Positions 7,662 through 18,800 of a DNA stretch of 64,000 bases are shown in pieces. Every line of letters starts with the position of its first letter. The first letter of the stretch is position 1. The DNA comes from Finegoldia magna ATCC 53516. Lineage in GTDB: Bacteria > Bacillota > Clostridia > Tissierellales > Peptoniphilaceae. Made by a program: the position numbers and the translations under genes. The DNA is taken from contig NZ_CM000955.1 of NCBI RefSeq assembly GCF_000159695.1, positions 1,003,473-1,067,472 of the forward strand. Direction: 5' to 3'. A model generated the notes under the pieces. The model did not search any database. It saw only the letters and a program-made list of their open reading frames with translations, and was not told the DNA's origin.

Positions 7662-9938
7662 TTATACAAACTCATGGAATGTTCTGTTGATTACATCTAG
7701 TTGATGTTCACGGTCCAATTGGTTAAATCTTACAGCATATCCCGAAACTCTTATAGTTAAGTTTGGATATTTTTCTGGATTTTCCATCGCGTCTTCCAAC
7801 AATTCACGATCCATTACGTTAACGTTCAAATGGAAAGCGTCTTGGTTGAAATATCCATTCATGATGTTTGTCAAGTTTGTTATTCTTTCTTCTTCGTTTT
7901 TGCCAAGCGCATTTGGAATGATTGAGAAAGTATTTGAAATACCGTCTTGATTTACGTTTTTGTAAGGCATTTTTGCTACGGAGTTCAATGAAGCAAGTGC
8001 TCCTGATTTGTCTGCGCCATTCATTGGGTTTGCTCCTGGTGCAAATGGTTCGCCTTTTTTACGTCCGTCTGGTGTGCTTCCAGTTTTCTTACCGTAAGTT
8101 ACATTTGATGTGATTGTCAACAAACTCAAAGTGTGTTCTGCATTTCTGTAAGCTTTTGTTTTTCTCAAAGATTCTATGAAGTATTTGCTTATAGCTATTG
8201 CCAAATCATCTGCTCTGTCATCGTCATTTCCGTATCTTGGGAAATCTCCTTCAACTTCAAAATCAACAGCCAATCCGTTTTCATCTCTGATTGGTTTTAC
8301 TTTAGCGTATTTTATTGCTGACAATGAATCTGCTGCAATGGCAATTCCTGCGATACCAAAAGCGATGAATCTGTGAACTTCTGGATCGTGAAGAGCCATT
8401 TGTCCTTTTTCATAAGCGTATTTGTCGTGCATGAAGTGAATTGTGTTCATTGTATTCACATAAACTTTCGCAAGTTTATCGATTACTTTTTTGTAATTTT
8501 CAAGAACTTTATCGTAATCCAAAATTTCTGAATCGTCTTTTTCAATTCCATCTATAACAGTTACGATATCGCCTGTTTTCTTGTCTCTGTAAACTTCGTC
8601 TACACCACCGTTGATTGAATACAAAAGTGCTTTTGCAAGGTTTGCTCTCGCTCCGAAATATTGCATTTGTTTTCCAACTTGCATTGCAGATACACAACAT
8701 GCTATTGCGTAGTCGTCGCCGTAAACATCACGCATTACATCGTCGTTTTCGTATTGAATGGATGCTGTTTTGATACTCATCATTGAACAGAAATCCTTGA
8801 AAGCGCGTGGCAAATTATCTGACCACAAAACTGTCATGTTTGGTTCTGGTGATGTGTCGATGTTGATTAAAGTGTGCAAAAATCTGAATGAAGTTTTCGT
8901 AACCAAAGTTCTTCCGTCAACGCCCATTCCACCGATTGATTCTGTAACCCAAGTAGGATCTCCAGCGAATAATTCATCGTATTCAGGAGTACGAAGATGT
9001 CTAACCATTCTAAGTTTGATAACTAATTGATCCACTAATTCTTGTGCGTGGTCTTCATCCAAAATCCCCTTGTCCATATCTCTTTTGATATAAATATCTA
9101 AGAACGCTGTGTTTCTTCCGATTGACATCGCAGCTCCGTTGTTTTCTTTTACAGCTGCCAAATATCCAAAATACAACCATTGAACAGCTTCAGTCGCATT
9201 CATCGCTGGTCTTGATATATCAAATCCATAACTCATCGCCATGTCTTTTATTTCATCGAAAGCTCTGATTTGTTCAGAAAATTCTTCACGTCTACGAATG
9301 ATTTCTTCAGTAGCATCTCCTGTCAAGTTTTCCTTGTCTCTGATTCTCATAGCTTTCAAATAATCGATACCGTACAAAGCAATTCTTCTGTAATCGCCGA
9401 TAATTCTACCTCTTCCGTACGCATCAGGAAGTCCTGTCAACAAACCAACTGATCTGAAAGTTCTCATTTCTTTTGTATAAGCGTCAAATGTTCCTTGGTT
9501 GTGTGTTTTTCTGTATTCATTGAATTTTTCTTTTATAACTGGATCCATTTCCAAATCATAAGCCTTCAAAGAATTTTCAACCATTCTGAAACCACCATAT
9601 GGATTCATAATTCTTTTCATAGGTTCATCTGTTTGTAATCCAAAAACAACTTCATTGTCCTTGTCGATATATCCTGCATCGAAATTATTAATTCCGCTGA
9701 ATCTTTCAAGGTCAACCTTGATTTTCTTAGATTTTACTTCTTCAGCGATCATATCGTTTACTTCGTTCCACAAAGTTTTAGTTTTTTGTGTTGGACCTAC
9801 TAGGAAAGAATCGTCTCCTTCGTATGGAGTGTAGTTTTGTTGAATAAAATCTCTCACATTGATTTCATCTGCCCAGTCTCCATCATTGAAACCTTCCCAA
9901 GCTTTTTTGAATTGTTCATTATCGAATAAATTGCTCAT
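7662..9938 (-). CDS. pflB: Formate acetyltransferase (pyruvate formate-lyase)
   Basis: Converts pyruvate and CoA to acetyl-CoA and formate under anaerobic conditions, in the cytosol. The protein has 758 residues, close to the E. coli enzyme (760). The active-site cysteine pair is C414-C415 ([11 protein letters not shown]). The glycyl radical loop RVSGYAVRF lies near the C-terminus with the radical glycine at G733. Ribosome site AGGAGA precedes the ATG. A Crp/Fnr-type operator lies upstream and the activating enzyme, fused to a Crp/Fnr protein, follows. The enzyme would be cleaved by oxygen when activated, which fits an obligate anaerobe. Confidence 0.97.
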   Translation of the reverse strand: MSNLFDNEQFKKAWEGFNDGDWADEINVRDFIQQNYTPYEGDDSFLVGPTQKTKTLWNEVNDMIAEEVKSKKIKVDLERFSGINNFDAGYIDKDNEVVFGLQTDEPMKRIMNPYGGFRMVENSLKAYDLEMDPVIKEKFNEYRKTHNQGTFDAYTKEMRTFRSVGLLTGLPDAYGRGRIIGDYRRIALYGIDYLKAMRIRDKENLTGDATEEIIRRREEFSEQIRAFDEIKDMAMSYGFDISRPAMNATEAVQWLYFGYLAAVKENNGAAMSIGRNTAFLDIYIKRDMDKGILDEDHAQELVDQLVIKLRMVRHLRTPEYDELFAGDPTWVTESIGGMGVDGRTLVTKTSFRFLHTLINIDTSPEPNMTVLWSDNLPRAFKDFCSMMSIKTASIQYENDDVMRDVYGDDYAIACCVSAMQVGKQMQYFGARANLAKALLYSINGGVDEVYRDKKTGDIVTVIDGIEKDDSEILDYDKVLENYKKVIDKLAKVYVNTMNTIHFMHDKYAYEKGQMALHDPEVHRFIAFGIAGIAIAADSLSAIKYAKVKPIRDENGLAVDFEVEGDFPRYGNDDDRADDLAIAISKYFIESLRKTKAYRNAEHTLSLLTITSNVTYGKKTGSTPDGRKKGEPFAPGANPMNGADKSGALASLNSVAKMPYKNVNQDGISNTFSIIPNALGKNEEERITNLTNIMNGYFNQDAFHLNVNVMDRELLEDAMENPEKYPNLTIRVSGYAVRFNQLDREHQLDVINRTFHEFV

Positions 9939-9958
9939 ACATATCTCCTTTTCTTATT

Positions 9959-9986
9959 CTTAACGTTATATTAAGTATATGTTAAG
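9959..9986 (-). promoter_or_regulatory. pflB core promoter (-10) region
   Basis: Reading the minus strand, -10 TATACT lies at 9979-9974, giving a start near 9967. No good -35 is present, as is usual for class II activated promoters. CTTAAC (9959-9964) and GTTAAG (9981-9986) form an inverted pair around the -10. Confidence 0.5.
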
Positions 9987-10000
9987 GCAATTTTAAATAC

Positions 10001-10034
10001 TGTGATTATAATCACTCCGTGATAATTTTTATCA
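10001..10034 (-). promoter_or_regulatory. Crp/Fnr-type operators upstream of pflB
   Basis: A perfect palindrome GTGATTATAATCAC at 10002-10015 matches the Crp/Fnr half-site form (GTGA/TCAC, TGAT/ATCA). Its centre (10008.5) is 41.5 bp from the inferred start at 9967, the class II activator spacing. A second palindrome, TGATAATTTTTATCA, lies at 10020-10034. The fusion regulator encoded downstream of pflB is the obvious candidate ligand. Confidence 0.6.
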
Positions 10035-10109
10035 TAGAAATCTTACAATATTTCAATATTGCTTGTAAATAAGTAAAAAATAGGATATATTTTAAATACG
10101 GAGGGTTTT

Positions 10110-10622
10110 ATGAGAATAAAAATATCTAACAGTAAACTAATAATTCTTGCAATTCTAACATTTGTGATAGAAACCATCGCCGTTGTTGCGACGCAAAATC
10201 TCACAGGAATTAATAGAATTTTCATTATAATTTCATTTACTTTAATCACAACGTTCGCACTTTTTCTAAGTTATATCTTGATTCAAGTGCTTCACAATAT
10301 GATAATGGACAGAAAAATTGCCAGTGAAATCAGAAAATACATGCTTGATTACGAACAAAATGGAAATTTGGACAAATTATTTCAAAATTTCAAAAAGATA
10401 AAAGATAAACCAAAAACAGATTATGCAAAAAGCTTGTATTATTTTAACTTGGCGATAGCTTATGTGGAAGATCACCAATTCCAAAAAGCGCGTGAAGTTT
10501 TGCAAAAATCCACTTTACAAAAATACAACCAATCATTTAATCAGATTTTCAAAATGCTTTTATCCGATATCGACAAGCACGAAAAAGAATACAACGAATC
10601 TAAAAAAACGCCAGAAAATTAA
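10110..10622 (+). CDS. Two-helix membrane protein with TPR-like C-terminus
   Basis: A 170-residue protein. Two transmembrane helices (about 9-27 and 36-61) are followed by a cytosolic helical part with a tetratricopeptide-like repeat (AKSLYYFNLAIAYVEDHQFQ KAREVL, split here only by writing). Ribosome site GGAGG precedes the ATG. It is transcribed away from pflB. Family not recognised; a scaffold or sensor role would be a guess. Confidence 0.65.
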   Translation: MRIKISNSKLIILAILTFVIETIAVVATQNLTGINRIFIIISFTLITTFALFLSYILIQVLHNMIMDRKIASEIRKYMLDYEQNGNLDKLFQNFKKIKDKPKTDYAKSLYYFNLAIAYVEDHQFQKAREVLQKSTLQKYNQSFNQIFKMLLSDIDKHEKEYNESKKTPEN

Positions 10623-10636
10623 TTCTGGCGTTTCGT
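10602..10636. terminator. Bidirectional terminator
   Basis: Stem AACGCCAGA/TCTGGCGTT (10607-10615, 10624-10632) overlaps the stop codon of the gene at 10110 and ends just before the stop of the convergent peptidase gene. A run on one side and T-rich on the other. Confidence 0.8.
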
Positions 10637-11497
10637 TTATTGAATTCTAAGTCCCATTTCACCGAATGAATCTGCGTGTTCAAAATCGTGGTATTTGAAT
10701 CCTCGTTGGAACCATTCGTTTCTAAGTTCGGATGAACCGTGTGTGAATTTTTCCGGTTGGACGTATCCTTGTCCCATTTTTTGAATGTGATCATCGCCGA
10801 CACTTTGGACTGCACTTATCGCTTCCTCAATGTCTCCTTCTTCCAAATATCCTTTTTCTTTAATATAATAACTAAACACTCCTGCAAAATAATCTGCTTG
10901 TGTTTCCAGTGCTACGGAATATTTATTGGCGTCTTTTTCGTCCAATCTACGTTGAATATTGTGAACTCTATCCAAAATTCCTAGCTCTTTTTGGACGTGG
11001 TGGCCAACTTCGTGCGCCAACACATATGCCATCGCATAATCTCCACCGTCAGCTCCAAGTTTTTGAGTCAACATATTGTAAAAAGTTACATCCATGTAGA
11101 CTGTCTGATCCAACGAACAATAAAACGGTCCAACGTTTTTGTCAGCATTTCCGCAACCCGTAGACACTGCTCCTTCAAAGAAATGAAGTTTCGGTTCGTT
11201 GTATGTTCTATTTATTTCAGAAAATTTTTCGTGCCACACATCTTCTGTGTCTTTCAACACAACGCTTAGCATCTTTTCGGCTTGTTCAACTTCCTTGCTA
11301 CTTGCTTTTTCAGATTTATTTACTTGTTGTTCCTGCTGTGTTCTGTTTTGTTCATTTATAATATCTCTTGGATTTCCTCCAAACAAAGAATACACAATCA
11401 CAAGCAAAAGCAGTCCGACGCCACCGATTTTAACCGGTCCGCCACCGGATGAACCTCTGCTTACATTTGAACTTCCTTCTCTACCTTGCCATTTCAT
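10637..11497 (-). CDS. Neutral zinc metallopeptidase, YpfJ-type
   Basis: A 286-residue protein starting MKWQGREGSSNVSRGSSGGG. A transmembrane helix lies at 22-39 (KIGGVGLLLLVIVYSLFG), then a spacer rich in Gln/Glu, then the peptidase domain with the zinc motif HEVGHH at 162-167 (AYVLAHEVGHHVQ) and the family's CGNAD and FYC segments, which probably hold a disulfide. This is the KPN_02809/YpfJ family of putative neutral zinc peptidases, usually with this same N-terminal anchor. Substrate unknown. The active domain likely faces outward. Confidence 0.85.
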   Translation of the reverse strand: MKWQGREGSSNVSRGSSGGGPVKIGGVGLLLLVIVYSLFGGNPRDIINEQNRTQQEQQVNKSEKASSKEVEQAEKMLSVVLKDTEDVWHEKFSEINRTYNEPKLHFFEGAVSTGCGNADKNVGPFYCSLDQTVYMDVTFYNMLTQKLGADGGDYAMAYVLAHEVGHHVQKELGILDRVHNIQRRLDEKDANKYSVALETQADYFAGVFSYYIKEKGYLEEGDIEEAISAVQSVGDDHIQKMGQGYVQPEKFTHGSSELRNEWFQRGFKYHDFEHADSFGEMGLRIQ

Positions 11498-11546
11498 ATT
11501 TTGCCCCCAATATATTAATTTTCCGTTAAATTATTTATACCCAATT

Positions 11547-12173
11547 TTAATATTTTTCATTAGACCTGCTAGACACTGCGACAAATTTCAAATCCGCATA
11601 ATTTTCATTCAAAGTTTTTTTGATTTCTCTTAAAGTATTCTTCGTCGTCACAATATCATCCAAAACGAGAATCTTCTTTTCAGACAAATCAGCGTTCAAT
11701 TCAAACGCACCTTGTAGGTTTTCAATTCTTTGAAGCTGCGATAAATTATGCTGAATTTTGGTTTCCTTCACTTTTACAATCGCATCTGGCAAATACTCCA
11801 TGTCCAAATTCTTTGCCACTTCCCTTGCAATCTCGTGAATGTGATCAAATCCACGTCTATTTATCGTAGATTTTGTCGATGGAACTTTTAAAAGCGTGTA
11901 GTCTTGTAAGTTTTTCTGTTTGATTTTATCTGTAACCACATCTGCCAAGAAATATCTAACAACTTGTTTGCGGCTGAGCTTGTAATCGTAGATGAGTTTC
12001 TTCGTCAAACCTTGGTGAAGTAATGGAAAATAGCAATCCGTACCGTCGATATCCCTGTAACCGTCCACGAAAACCAACTTGTCAAAGCAATCTTCGCACA
12101 ACAAATATTTGTACTGTTTTTTCTCGTGACAAATTATGCAGCGCTTTTGAAATAAAAAACTAAAATCCCTCAT
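11547..12173 (-). CDS. comF: ComF-family phosphoribosyltransferase-like protein
   Basis: A 208-residue ComFC-type protein. The N-terminal zinc ribbon uses CIIC (12-15) and CEDC (26-29). The C-terminal phosphoribosyltransferase-like fold has the PRPP-loop motif ILVLDDIVTTKNTL near 168-181. Family members act in DNA uptake or processing during natural transformation in Firmicutes. The gene overlaps the end of recD2 by 14 bases, so it is translated from the same transcript. Other com genes are not in this window, so competence itself cannot be claimed. Confidence 0.85.
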   Translation of the reverse strand: MRDFSFLFQKRCIICHEKKQYKYLLCEDCFDKLVFVDGYRDIDGTDCYFPLLHQGLTKKLIYDYKLSRKQVVRYFLADVVTDKIKQKNLQDYTLLKVPSTKSTINRRGFDHIHEIAREVAKNLDMEYLPDAIVKVKETKIQHNLSQLQRIENLQGAFELNADLSEKKILVLDDIVTTKNTLREIKKTLNENYADLKFVAVSSRSNEKY

Positions 12174-14391
12174 CTTCGAACATCTCTCTCATCATTTCTT
12201 GTTCGTCATCGTCGATATCAAAATCCGTGTATTGTTTGATTCTTCTGTCCAATCCCGAATTTCTCTTCATGATTTTATTGTTGGATATCATTTGTCGTAA
12301 AATTTTCAAGCTCCCAACCAAAACTACGATTTCTCTTGCCCTTGTGATTGCAGTGTAGAGCAAATTTCTAGTCAACAACATAAACGGAGCCTGTGTCACT
12401 GGAATTACGACGATTGGGAACTCACTTCCTTGTGATTTGTGAATCGTAATCGCATAAGATAACGTCAAACCGTCACACTCTTTTTTCGTGAAACTTGCAG
12501 TTTTGTCGTCAAACAACACATCAATCGTCTCATCAATCGGATCGACGTATGTAACTCTTCCGATATCTCCGTTGAAAACCCCCATCGCATCATCGTCAAT
12601 GAATTCTTTGGTGTAATCATTTTTGATTTGCATAACTTTGTCGTTGAGCCTAAAAATCCTGTCTCGTTGTTCGATTTCTTCAGTCATCGGTGTTTTTGGA
12701 TTCAAAACTTCTTGCAAAGCTGTGTTTAATTCCTTCGTTCCACAGCTGGATTTTTTCATCGGAGTTAGAACAATTATATCGTCAAACTCATCTTTTTTGT
12801 AGAAATTGGGAAGTCTTTTTGCGCATAAATCGAGAATCGTCTGTTTGGCACGTTCCGGGTCGTTTTCTTCAATAAAGAAAAAATCCTTGCCCTTTTCATT
12901 CAGAATAGGAAACTCTCCGTTGTTAATCCTGTGCGCATTCACAATTATGTTGGAGTTTTGCGCTTGACGGAAAATCTTCGTCAATTTTATCGTAGTGATT
13001 TCTCCACATTCTATCAAATCGTTGAGCACATTTCCAGCTTGTACACTTGGAAGCTGGTCGCAGTCTCCCACGAAAACAACTCTAGTATTTGAGTCCAACG
13101 CTCTCAGCAAGCTGTCCGCGATGAAAATATCCATCATACTGGCTTCATCGATGATTATCAAATCGCAATCAATCGGATTGTCCTCGTCGTGGTCGAAAAT
13201 CGTTCCATTTTCAACTGGAATGTATCCCAAAATTCTATGGATTGTCTTCGCTTCTTCGTTGCAACTTTCAGACAATCTTTTAGCCGCACGTCCAGTGGGC
13301 GCCGCAAGAATTATATCCTTGTCATTTTTTTTGAAAATTTTCGTAATATTGTTGATAATCGTAGTTTTTCCCGTACCTGGTCCACCTGTAATTATCAGCA
13401 TTTTTTCAGTCATAGATTTTTTGATGGCTTCGATTTGCAAATCATCCAAGTGCTCTGATTCAATCTTTGAAAGCTCAGCCTCCACGTCAAACTCGTCTTC
13501 GATTTCGCTTTTCAAAATATTTGCAATATTCATAGCGCATCTCATCTCGGATTTTTCGATTTGTGGAAGGTAGACTCTGTGCTCATCGTCTGTGTCATCA
13601 ATCGCAATAATTCCACTAACAATCAAAGACTCCAACGTCTCTTGTCTGTTTTTGATTTCAATGTCGATAAGATTCTCCACTCCAGCTATCAATTCATCTT
13701 CCAAAACGTAGCAATTCCCATTAGAATTTGCTTCCTTCTCCATAAAATATTTGAATGCAGCCTTAATTCTAAATGGAGAATCTGGTTCGATGTCGATTCT
13801 CTGCGCAATAATGTCCGCCGTTCTGAACCCAATTCCCCTAATATCGTCAATCAAAGTGTATGGGTTTTGTATGATAATTTTCTTCGTGTCTTCCTTGTAA
13901 AAATCAGAAATAATATTCGCTTGATGAAGACTTAGCCCCAATGATTGTAAATACAAGAAAATCTCAGCGTATTCTTTTTTCTCGTCGAGTGATTCTTTGA
14001 TTTTTTTGTAATTTTTCTTGCCGATTCCTTTAACCTGCAATAATTTGGACGGAGAATTTTTCAAAATTTCCATCGTATCTTCGCCAAATTCTTCGACGAT
14101 TCTTCTTGCAGTTGTCTCTCCGATTCCTTTAATCAAACCGCTTTGAAGATAATTGATAATATTGTACATGCTAGGCTTAGTGGATCTTTCAACGGAAATT
14201 ATGTTGTATTGTTCGCCGTATTTTGGGTCTTGGACTTTGTTTGCCTCAATATCCAAGAAATCTCCCGGCATAATTTTGAAACTATTTCCCTTGATAATTC
14301 TCTCTTCTCCGTCCTTATCCACAGAAAAAATCCTAAAACCATTGGACTCGTTTTCGAATATTATATTTTTGACAGTCGCGCTAAATTTCAT
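12160..14391 (-). CDS. recD2: ATP-dependent DNA helicase RecD2
   Basis: A 743-residue SF1B 5'-3' helicase of the RecD2 type (RecBC-independent). The N-terminal OB-like and helix-hairpin-helix region has repeated GIG motifs (SGLIKGIGETTARRIVEEFG, VKGIGKKNYKKI, IRGIGFRTAD). Walker A is GGPGTGKT at 336-343, Walker B IIIDEASMMD follows, and the C-terminal motif YAITIHKSQGSEFPIVV is clear. It acts in DNA repair and replication-fork rescue. The gene follows murA after a terminator and overlaps comF. Confidence 0.93.
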   Translation of the reverse strand: MKFSATVKNIIFENESNGFRIFSVDKDGEERIIKGNSFKIMPGDFLDIEANKVQDPKYGEQYNIISVERSTKPSMYNIINYLQSGLIKGIGETTARRIVEEFGEDTMEILKNSPSKLLQVKGIGKKNYKKIKESLDEKKEYAEIFLYLQSLGLSLHQANIISDFYKEDTKKIIIQNPYTLIDDIRGIGFRTADIIAQRIDIEPDSPFRIKAAFKYFMEKEANSNGNCYVLEDELIAGVENLIDIEIKNRQETLESLIVSGIIAIDDTDDEHRVYLPQIEKSEMRCAMNIANILKSEIEDEFDVEAELSKIESEHLDDLQIEAIKKSMTEKMLIITGGPGTGKTTIINNITKIFKKNDKDIILAAPTGRAAKRLSESCNEEAKTIHRILGYIPVENGTIFDHDEDNPIDCDLIIIDEASMMDIFIADSLLRALDSNTRVVFVGDCDQLPSVQAGNVLNDLIECGEITTIKLTKIFRQAQNSNIIVNAHRINNGEFPILNEKGKDFFFIEENDPERAKQTILDLCAKRLPNFYKKDEFDDIIVLTPMKKSSCGTKELNTALQEVLNPKTPMTEEIEQRDRIFRLNDKVMQIKNDYTKEFIDDDAMGVFNGDIGRVTYVDPIDETIDVLFDDKTASFTKKECDGLTLSYAITIHKSQGSEFPIVVIPVTQAPFMLLTRNLLYTAITRAREIVVLVGSLKILRQMISNNKIMKRNSGLDRRIKQYTDFDIDDDEQEMMREMFEDEGF

Positions 14392-14403
14392 ACACTCACC
14401 TAC

Positions 14404-14440
14404 AAAAAAGAGGGTTGTTCAATCAAATAACAATCCCTCT
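14404..14440 (-). terminator. Terminator after murA
   Basis: Stem GAGGGTTGTT/AACAATCCCTC (14410-14419, 14429-14439). On the minus strand a run of Ts follows. It lies between murA and recD2. Confidence 0.8.
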
Positions 14441-14454
14441 GTTTATATAATTTA

Positions 14455-15726
14455 TTAATCTTCGATTTCAATTCTTTCGATATTTGCGCCCAACTTTTTG
14501 AATTTGGAAACAATATCGTCGTATCCTCTGTCAATGTGATAAATATCTGTAACATTTGTAGTTCCATCTGCTACAAGTCCCGCCAAAATCAAAGCCGCTC
14601 CGGCTCTTAAATCAGTGGATTTCACAGTAGCTCCTTGAAGAGAATCTACCCCTGCAATACTCGCTTCATTTCCTTCAGTCGCAATAGCAGCGCCCATTTT
14701 TTGGAGTTGTTCCACATGCATAAATCTATTTTCAAAAACAGTTTCTTCAACACTGCTTTGACCCTTGCACACAGTCATCAACGCCATGAATTGTGCTTGA
14801 ACATCTGTAGGAAAACCAGGATATGGCAAAGTTTTAATCTTCGTTCCTTTTAATCTTCCAGTGGAAATAACTCTGATAGAATCTTCATCCTCGTTTTCAA
14901 TAACTTCACAACCAACTTCGCGAAGTTTTGCGATAATTGGCATAATATGAGATGAAATACAATTTTTCACAGTAACATCTCCACGTGTAATCGCACTTGC
15001 CACCATAAAAGTCGCAGCTTCTATTCTATCTGGAATAATCGTGTGTTTTGCACCATGTAACTTGTCGACGCCGACAATTCTAATTGTAGAAGTACCAGCG
15101 CCACGAACCTTCGCTCCCAATTTGTTCAAGAAACTTGCCAAATCTACGATTTCTGGTTCTTTCGCAGCATTTTCGATAACAGTTTCTCCCTTTGCCATCG
15201 TAGCTGCCATCATTATATTTTGAGTCGCACCAACGCTTGGAAAATCCAAATAAATTTCCCCGCCTATCAAACCATCCTTTGCGATAGCTTCTATCTTTTC
15301 GTCAGTCGATTCAATCTCAGCGCCCAATGCCTTAAATCCTTTTAAATGCAAATCCACAGGTCTCGAACCAATCGCACATCCGCCTGGCAAATACGTCTTA
15401 GTTTCACCAAGTCTAGTCAACAAAGGTCCCATTACCAAAAATGAAGCCCTCATCTTGTTCATCAATTCGTGTGGAGTCACAGAATTATTCACATTGCTAC
15501 TATCTATCTCAACCTTATTCTTATCCAAATAAGTTACTTTTGATCCCAATTCTTCTAAAACTTTCAATATAATTGAAACATCCTTTAACTTTGGAACATC
15601 TTCTAAAATTATCGGCTCAGTTCCTAAAAGAGATGCTGCTATAATAGGAAGCGCTGAGTTTTTGGCGCCGTCAATCTTGACCTCGCCCTTCAAATTTAAA
15701 CTTTTTTTTACTTGTATAACTTCCAA
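14455..15726 (-). CDS. murA: UDP-N-acetylglucosamine 1-carboxyvinyltransferase
   Basis: First committed step of peptidoglycan synthesis: transfers enolpyruvate from PEP to UDP-GlcNAc in the cytosol. The catalytic cysteine is in GGCAIGSRPVDLH (fosfomycin-sensitive Cys form), and the KxN region is GAKNSALPI. I place the start at the TTG at 15726-15724 because a perfect GGAGGT ribosome site lies five bases before it. An ATG four codons further out (15738) would have to use its own first codons as the ribosome site. From the TTG the product is 423 residues, the usual length. Confidence 0.95.
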   Translation of the reverse strand: MEVIQVKKSLNLKGEVKIDGAKNSALPIIAASLLGTEPIILEDVPKLKDVSIILKVLEELGSKVTYLDKNKVEIDSSNVNNSVTPHELMNKMRASFLVMGPLLTRLGETKTYLPGGCAIGSRPVDLHLKGFKALGAEIESTDEKIEAIAKDGLIGGEIYLDFPSVGATQNIMMAATMAKGETVIENAAKEPEIVDLASFLNKLGAKVRGAGTSTIRIVGVDKLHGAKHTIIPDRIEAATFMVASAITRGDVTVKNCISSHIMPIIAKLREVGCEVIENEDEDSIRVISTGRLKGTKIKTLPYPGFPTDVQAQFMALMTVCKGQSSVEETVFENRFMHVEQLQKMGAAIATEGNEASIAGVDSLQGATVKSTDLRAGAALILAGLVADGTTNVTDIYHIDRGYDDIVSKFKKLGANIERIEIED

Positions 15727-15832
15727 AATAACCTCCATCAGTCATTCGTTTTTCTTGTTTATATATAAAATATTATATCATATCAATTTAGCGTTGACTA
15801 ATTTTTGAGGGTTTTACAATTTTTTTACAAAA

Positions 15833-15862
15833 CAAAAGCCTCCTTGGTTAAGGAAGCTTTTG
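15833..15862 (-). terminator. Terminator of the giant CWB2 gene
   Basis: Stem AAAGCTTCCTT with AAGGAGGCTTT on the minus strand around a four-base loop, then a T-rich run. It lies just after the stop at 15869. Confidence 0.8.
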
Positions 15863-15868
15863 TAAAAT

Positions 15869-18800
15869 TTATTTAGTTTTTTCATAAACTATAGTGTACT
15901 CAGGATTGTCTCCGATTTTATTTACTCCTAGTATTGTTTGAAGATTTCTGTAATCCGTATAGTCCACGCCGTCAGTTAATTTTATTTCATTTTTATCTGA
16001 TTTACGAACTATTTTAACTGGTTTATAATTTTCAATCGCATCTGGATAAATTCCCGCTGCACATTCTTCAAAGAAGTTGTACGATCTTTTTTCTACAGAA
16101 TTTTTGATTGAGTTACCATTCACATCAACGTAGTTTAGTTTCAATGTTGTTTCTTGTTTTTCCAAATCAAATTTTCCGGAATCAGTTTTTCCAGAAGCCA
16201 AAATATTTGCACGAACTACTACATCATCATCGTAATTTTCGCCATCTACTGCAACTTTGTATGTGAATGTATGATCTCCAATCAAACTTCCCGGTCCAAT
16301 TATTTCCATAGTTTGATAATTTCCATCGCCATCAATCCCAATCAATGCTGGAACTACCATCTTAAATGCTGCAGCTCCTAATGAAGGTTGGTTTACGATG
16401 TACCATTCAACTCCTCTATCGTCGAAAATTCTAACTCTAGTTTTCTTAGCTTCTAAGTTTGTTCCATAAACGTGAGTAAATGTCTTCTTGGATTCTTGAT
16501 TTGTAGGTGTTTCACCATAAGTTATATCTGGAATTTGTCCAGCATCTGTAGAAGTTGCTCCATAAGTTTGTATCTTCATAAATGCAAGTGTAGCAGCATT
16601 TTCATCTACACCATCAGCTAATAATGAAACAACTGTAGCATTTGCTCTGGATTTTGGATTATTTCCAGGTAATTTTTCGAATTTACCATTCATTTCTGGT
16701 TTGTACAAAATTTCGTAGGATACTGTTCTATCTGTTTTGTTTTCTGGAAGGTCGAATGTTATTGTTTGTTCATCACCAGCTCCAGAAATTGTTCCTGTAA
16801 CTTCTGGTTGTTTTCCTTCTTTTGAAAGTTTTGTTTGCATAACAGCTTTTACTTTTGCATTTTCTGACAAATTCATTCCGTTCACTTTAATAGTGACTTT
16901 TCTGTTATTGTTAGTGATGACCTTGTCACCTTGGATTGTAGCTTGACGAACAATTGGTTTTCCAATATTGATAATATAATCAACATCTCTATTCAAACTT
17001 TCAGTGCCTTTTTTTCTAAATACTCCTTGATTTATTTTAATTCTTGCTTTTTTAGTACCAAGACTTTGTACATCTAGTGGCTTTTCAAGTGTAACTACGA
17101 ATTTTTTGTCTGACAACTCAACAGTATCTTGGTTTCCTAACTTTTCGTAATTTCCATCAGCATTTTTATCGATGCTGATTCCAGCTTTCATGCTTGAATC
17201 AAATATTTCTTCGATTTCTTCGTCAAAACCAACTTCAATTATCTTTCCATCCTTTGATGCGTGTGCATAGCTTGGCATTATTTGAGTATATACTGCTTTG
17301 TCTTCAGTGTATTTTACTCTGAAATATGCTTCGTAAGATGTGGATAGATCATCATTATCTCTTACTACAATTTTGTACACGTCTTCTTCGTTGCCTTTTA
17401 TCAAGGCTATGCTATCCGCAACAATTTGCACGAATTTTCCTGAATTTTCAAATGTTGGTCTTATAGATGTATCTTTTACAAATTTTCCGTTTTCAAGTCT
17501 GTAGAAATAAACCCTCAAATTATCAGGATTTATATTTTCCCCAACTATATTTGCTCTTAATTTTTCTCCATTTTTTAGTATTGGTGTAAGAACATTGATT
17601 TTTTTGATAGTTGTTTCTGTGTTTTTAGATGGATTTTGTTTTATTTCAACTGATTTTTCATAGAATTTAGTTTGAGATCCAGTTGAAGTAGCGTAAATTT
17701 TATATGTTTTTTCTGTTGGTTCTTCATTTTTAGGAACTTTAAATTCTAAAGTTCTACTTCCACCTTTTCCACTAACTGTAGCTTGTTGGATAGTTTCGTT
17801 TCCTTTATCGTCAACCAATTTGACTACGAATTTGTCATCTGAAACATTTTTTAAATTACCCTTTACTGTTAATGTAACTTTTCCACCAGCTGCATCTATA
17901 TTTCCTGTAGTTTCTAGTGATAAATCCATTATTCCTTCAGGAATTTGTTCTTCTATATCTGATTTTTCTTGTGTTATTTTTACAGTTTCAGTTGCAAAAT
18001 CATTTTTTGACCCTGTTGATGACACATAAACTGTGTATTCTTTTTCTTTTGTTGTAGTATTTTTAGGAATTTCAAATGAAACAGTTCTCATATTTTTATT
18101 TATATCACCTAATACATCTACTTTAGGGAATGTTTCATTACCATCGTTATCGACAAGTTTTACTACGAATTTATCATTTGTAATTCCTTTCAATATACCC
18201 CTTAGTTGAACTTTTGCAGTTGAAGAATCCTTTGATACTTTGCTTGAAGTTTGCAATATGAGTCCTTGAATATTTTCCTCTGCAACTATTTTGTCTTTTG
18301 TTAATACGTTCAAAGTACAGTCGCTTTCAGGCATTGTGAATTGGTAAGAATCTCCGACTTGTTTGAAGTTGACTTTCATCGGATCTCCTTTAGCATTCAA
18401 TCCACTTACATAAAACATCGATATTTCTTTTCCAGGCTTTGCTTTTACTACAACAGTGTCTCCCTTTTTAGCTTGTGATTTTTCTTCGCCATTAACTGTT
18501 ATCACAACGTCCTTATTGCTTGAATTAATCTTGAATGTTTTTTCAACTTCTAGTGTTCCCGAAGCTTTTTCTTGAGCTAAAATGAATTCCGCTTTTTTGA
18601 AGTTTTCCTTCTTACCTGTTGATGAAACATAAATTTCGTATGTTTTTCCCTTATCAGTAGTATTTTCTGGAACTTTAATATTTATAACTCTGAAGGCTTT
18701 TGATGCATCTCCAGTAACTTCAATTTCAGGATAAGTTTCTTTTCCATCTTCATCAACCAATTTTACTATGAATTTGTCACTAGGAATATTGTTGATTTGA

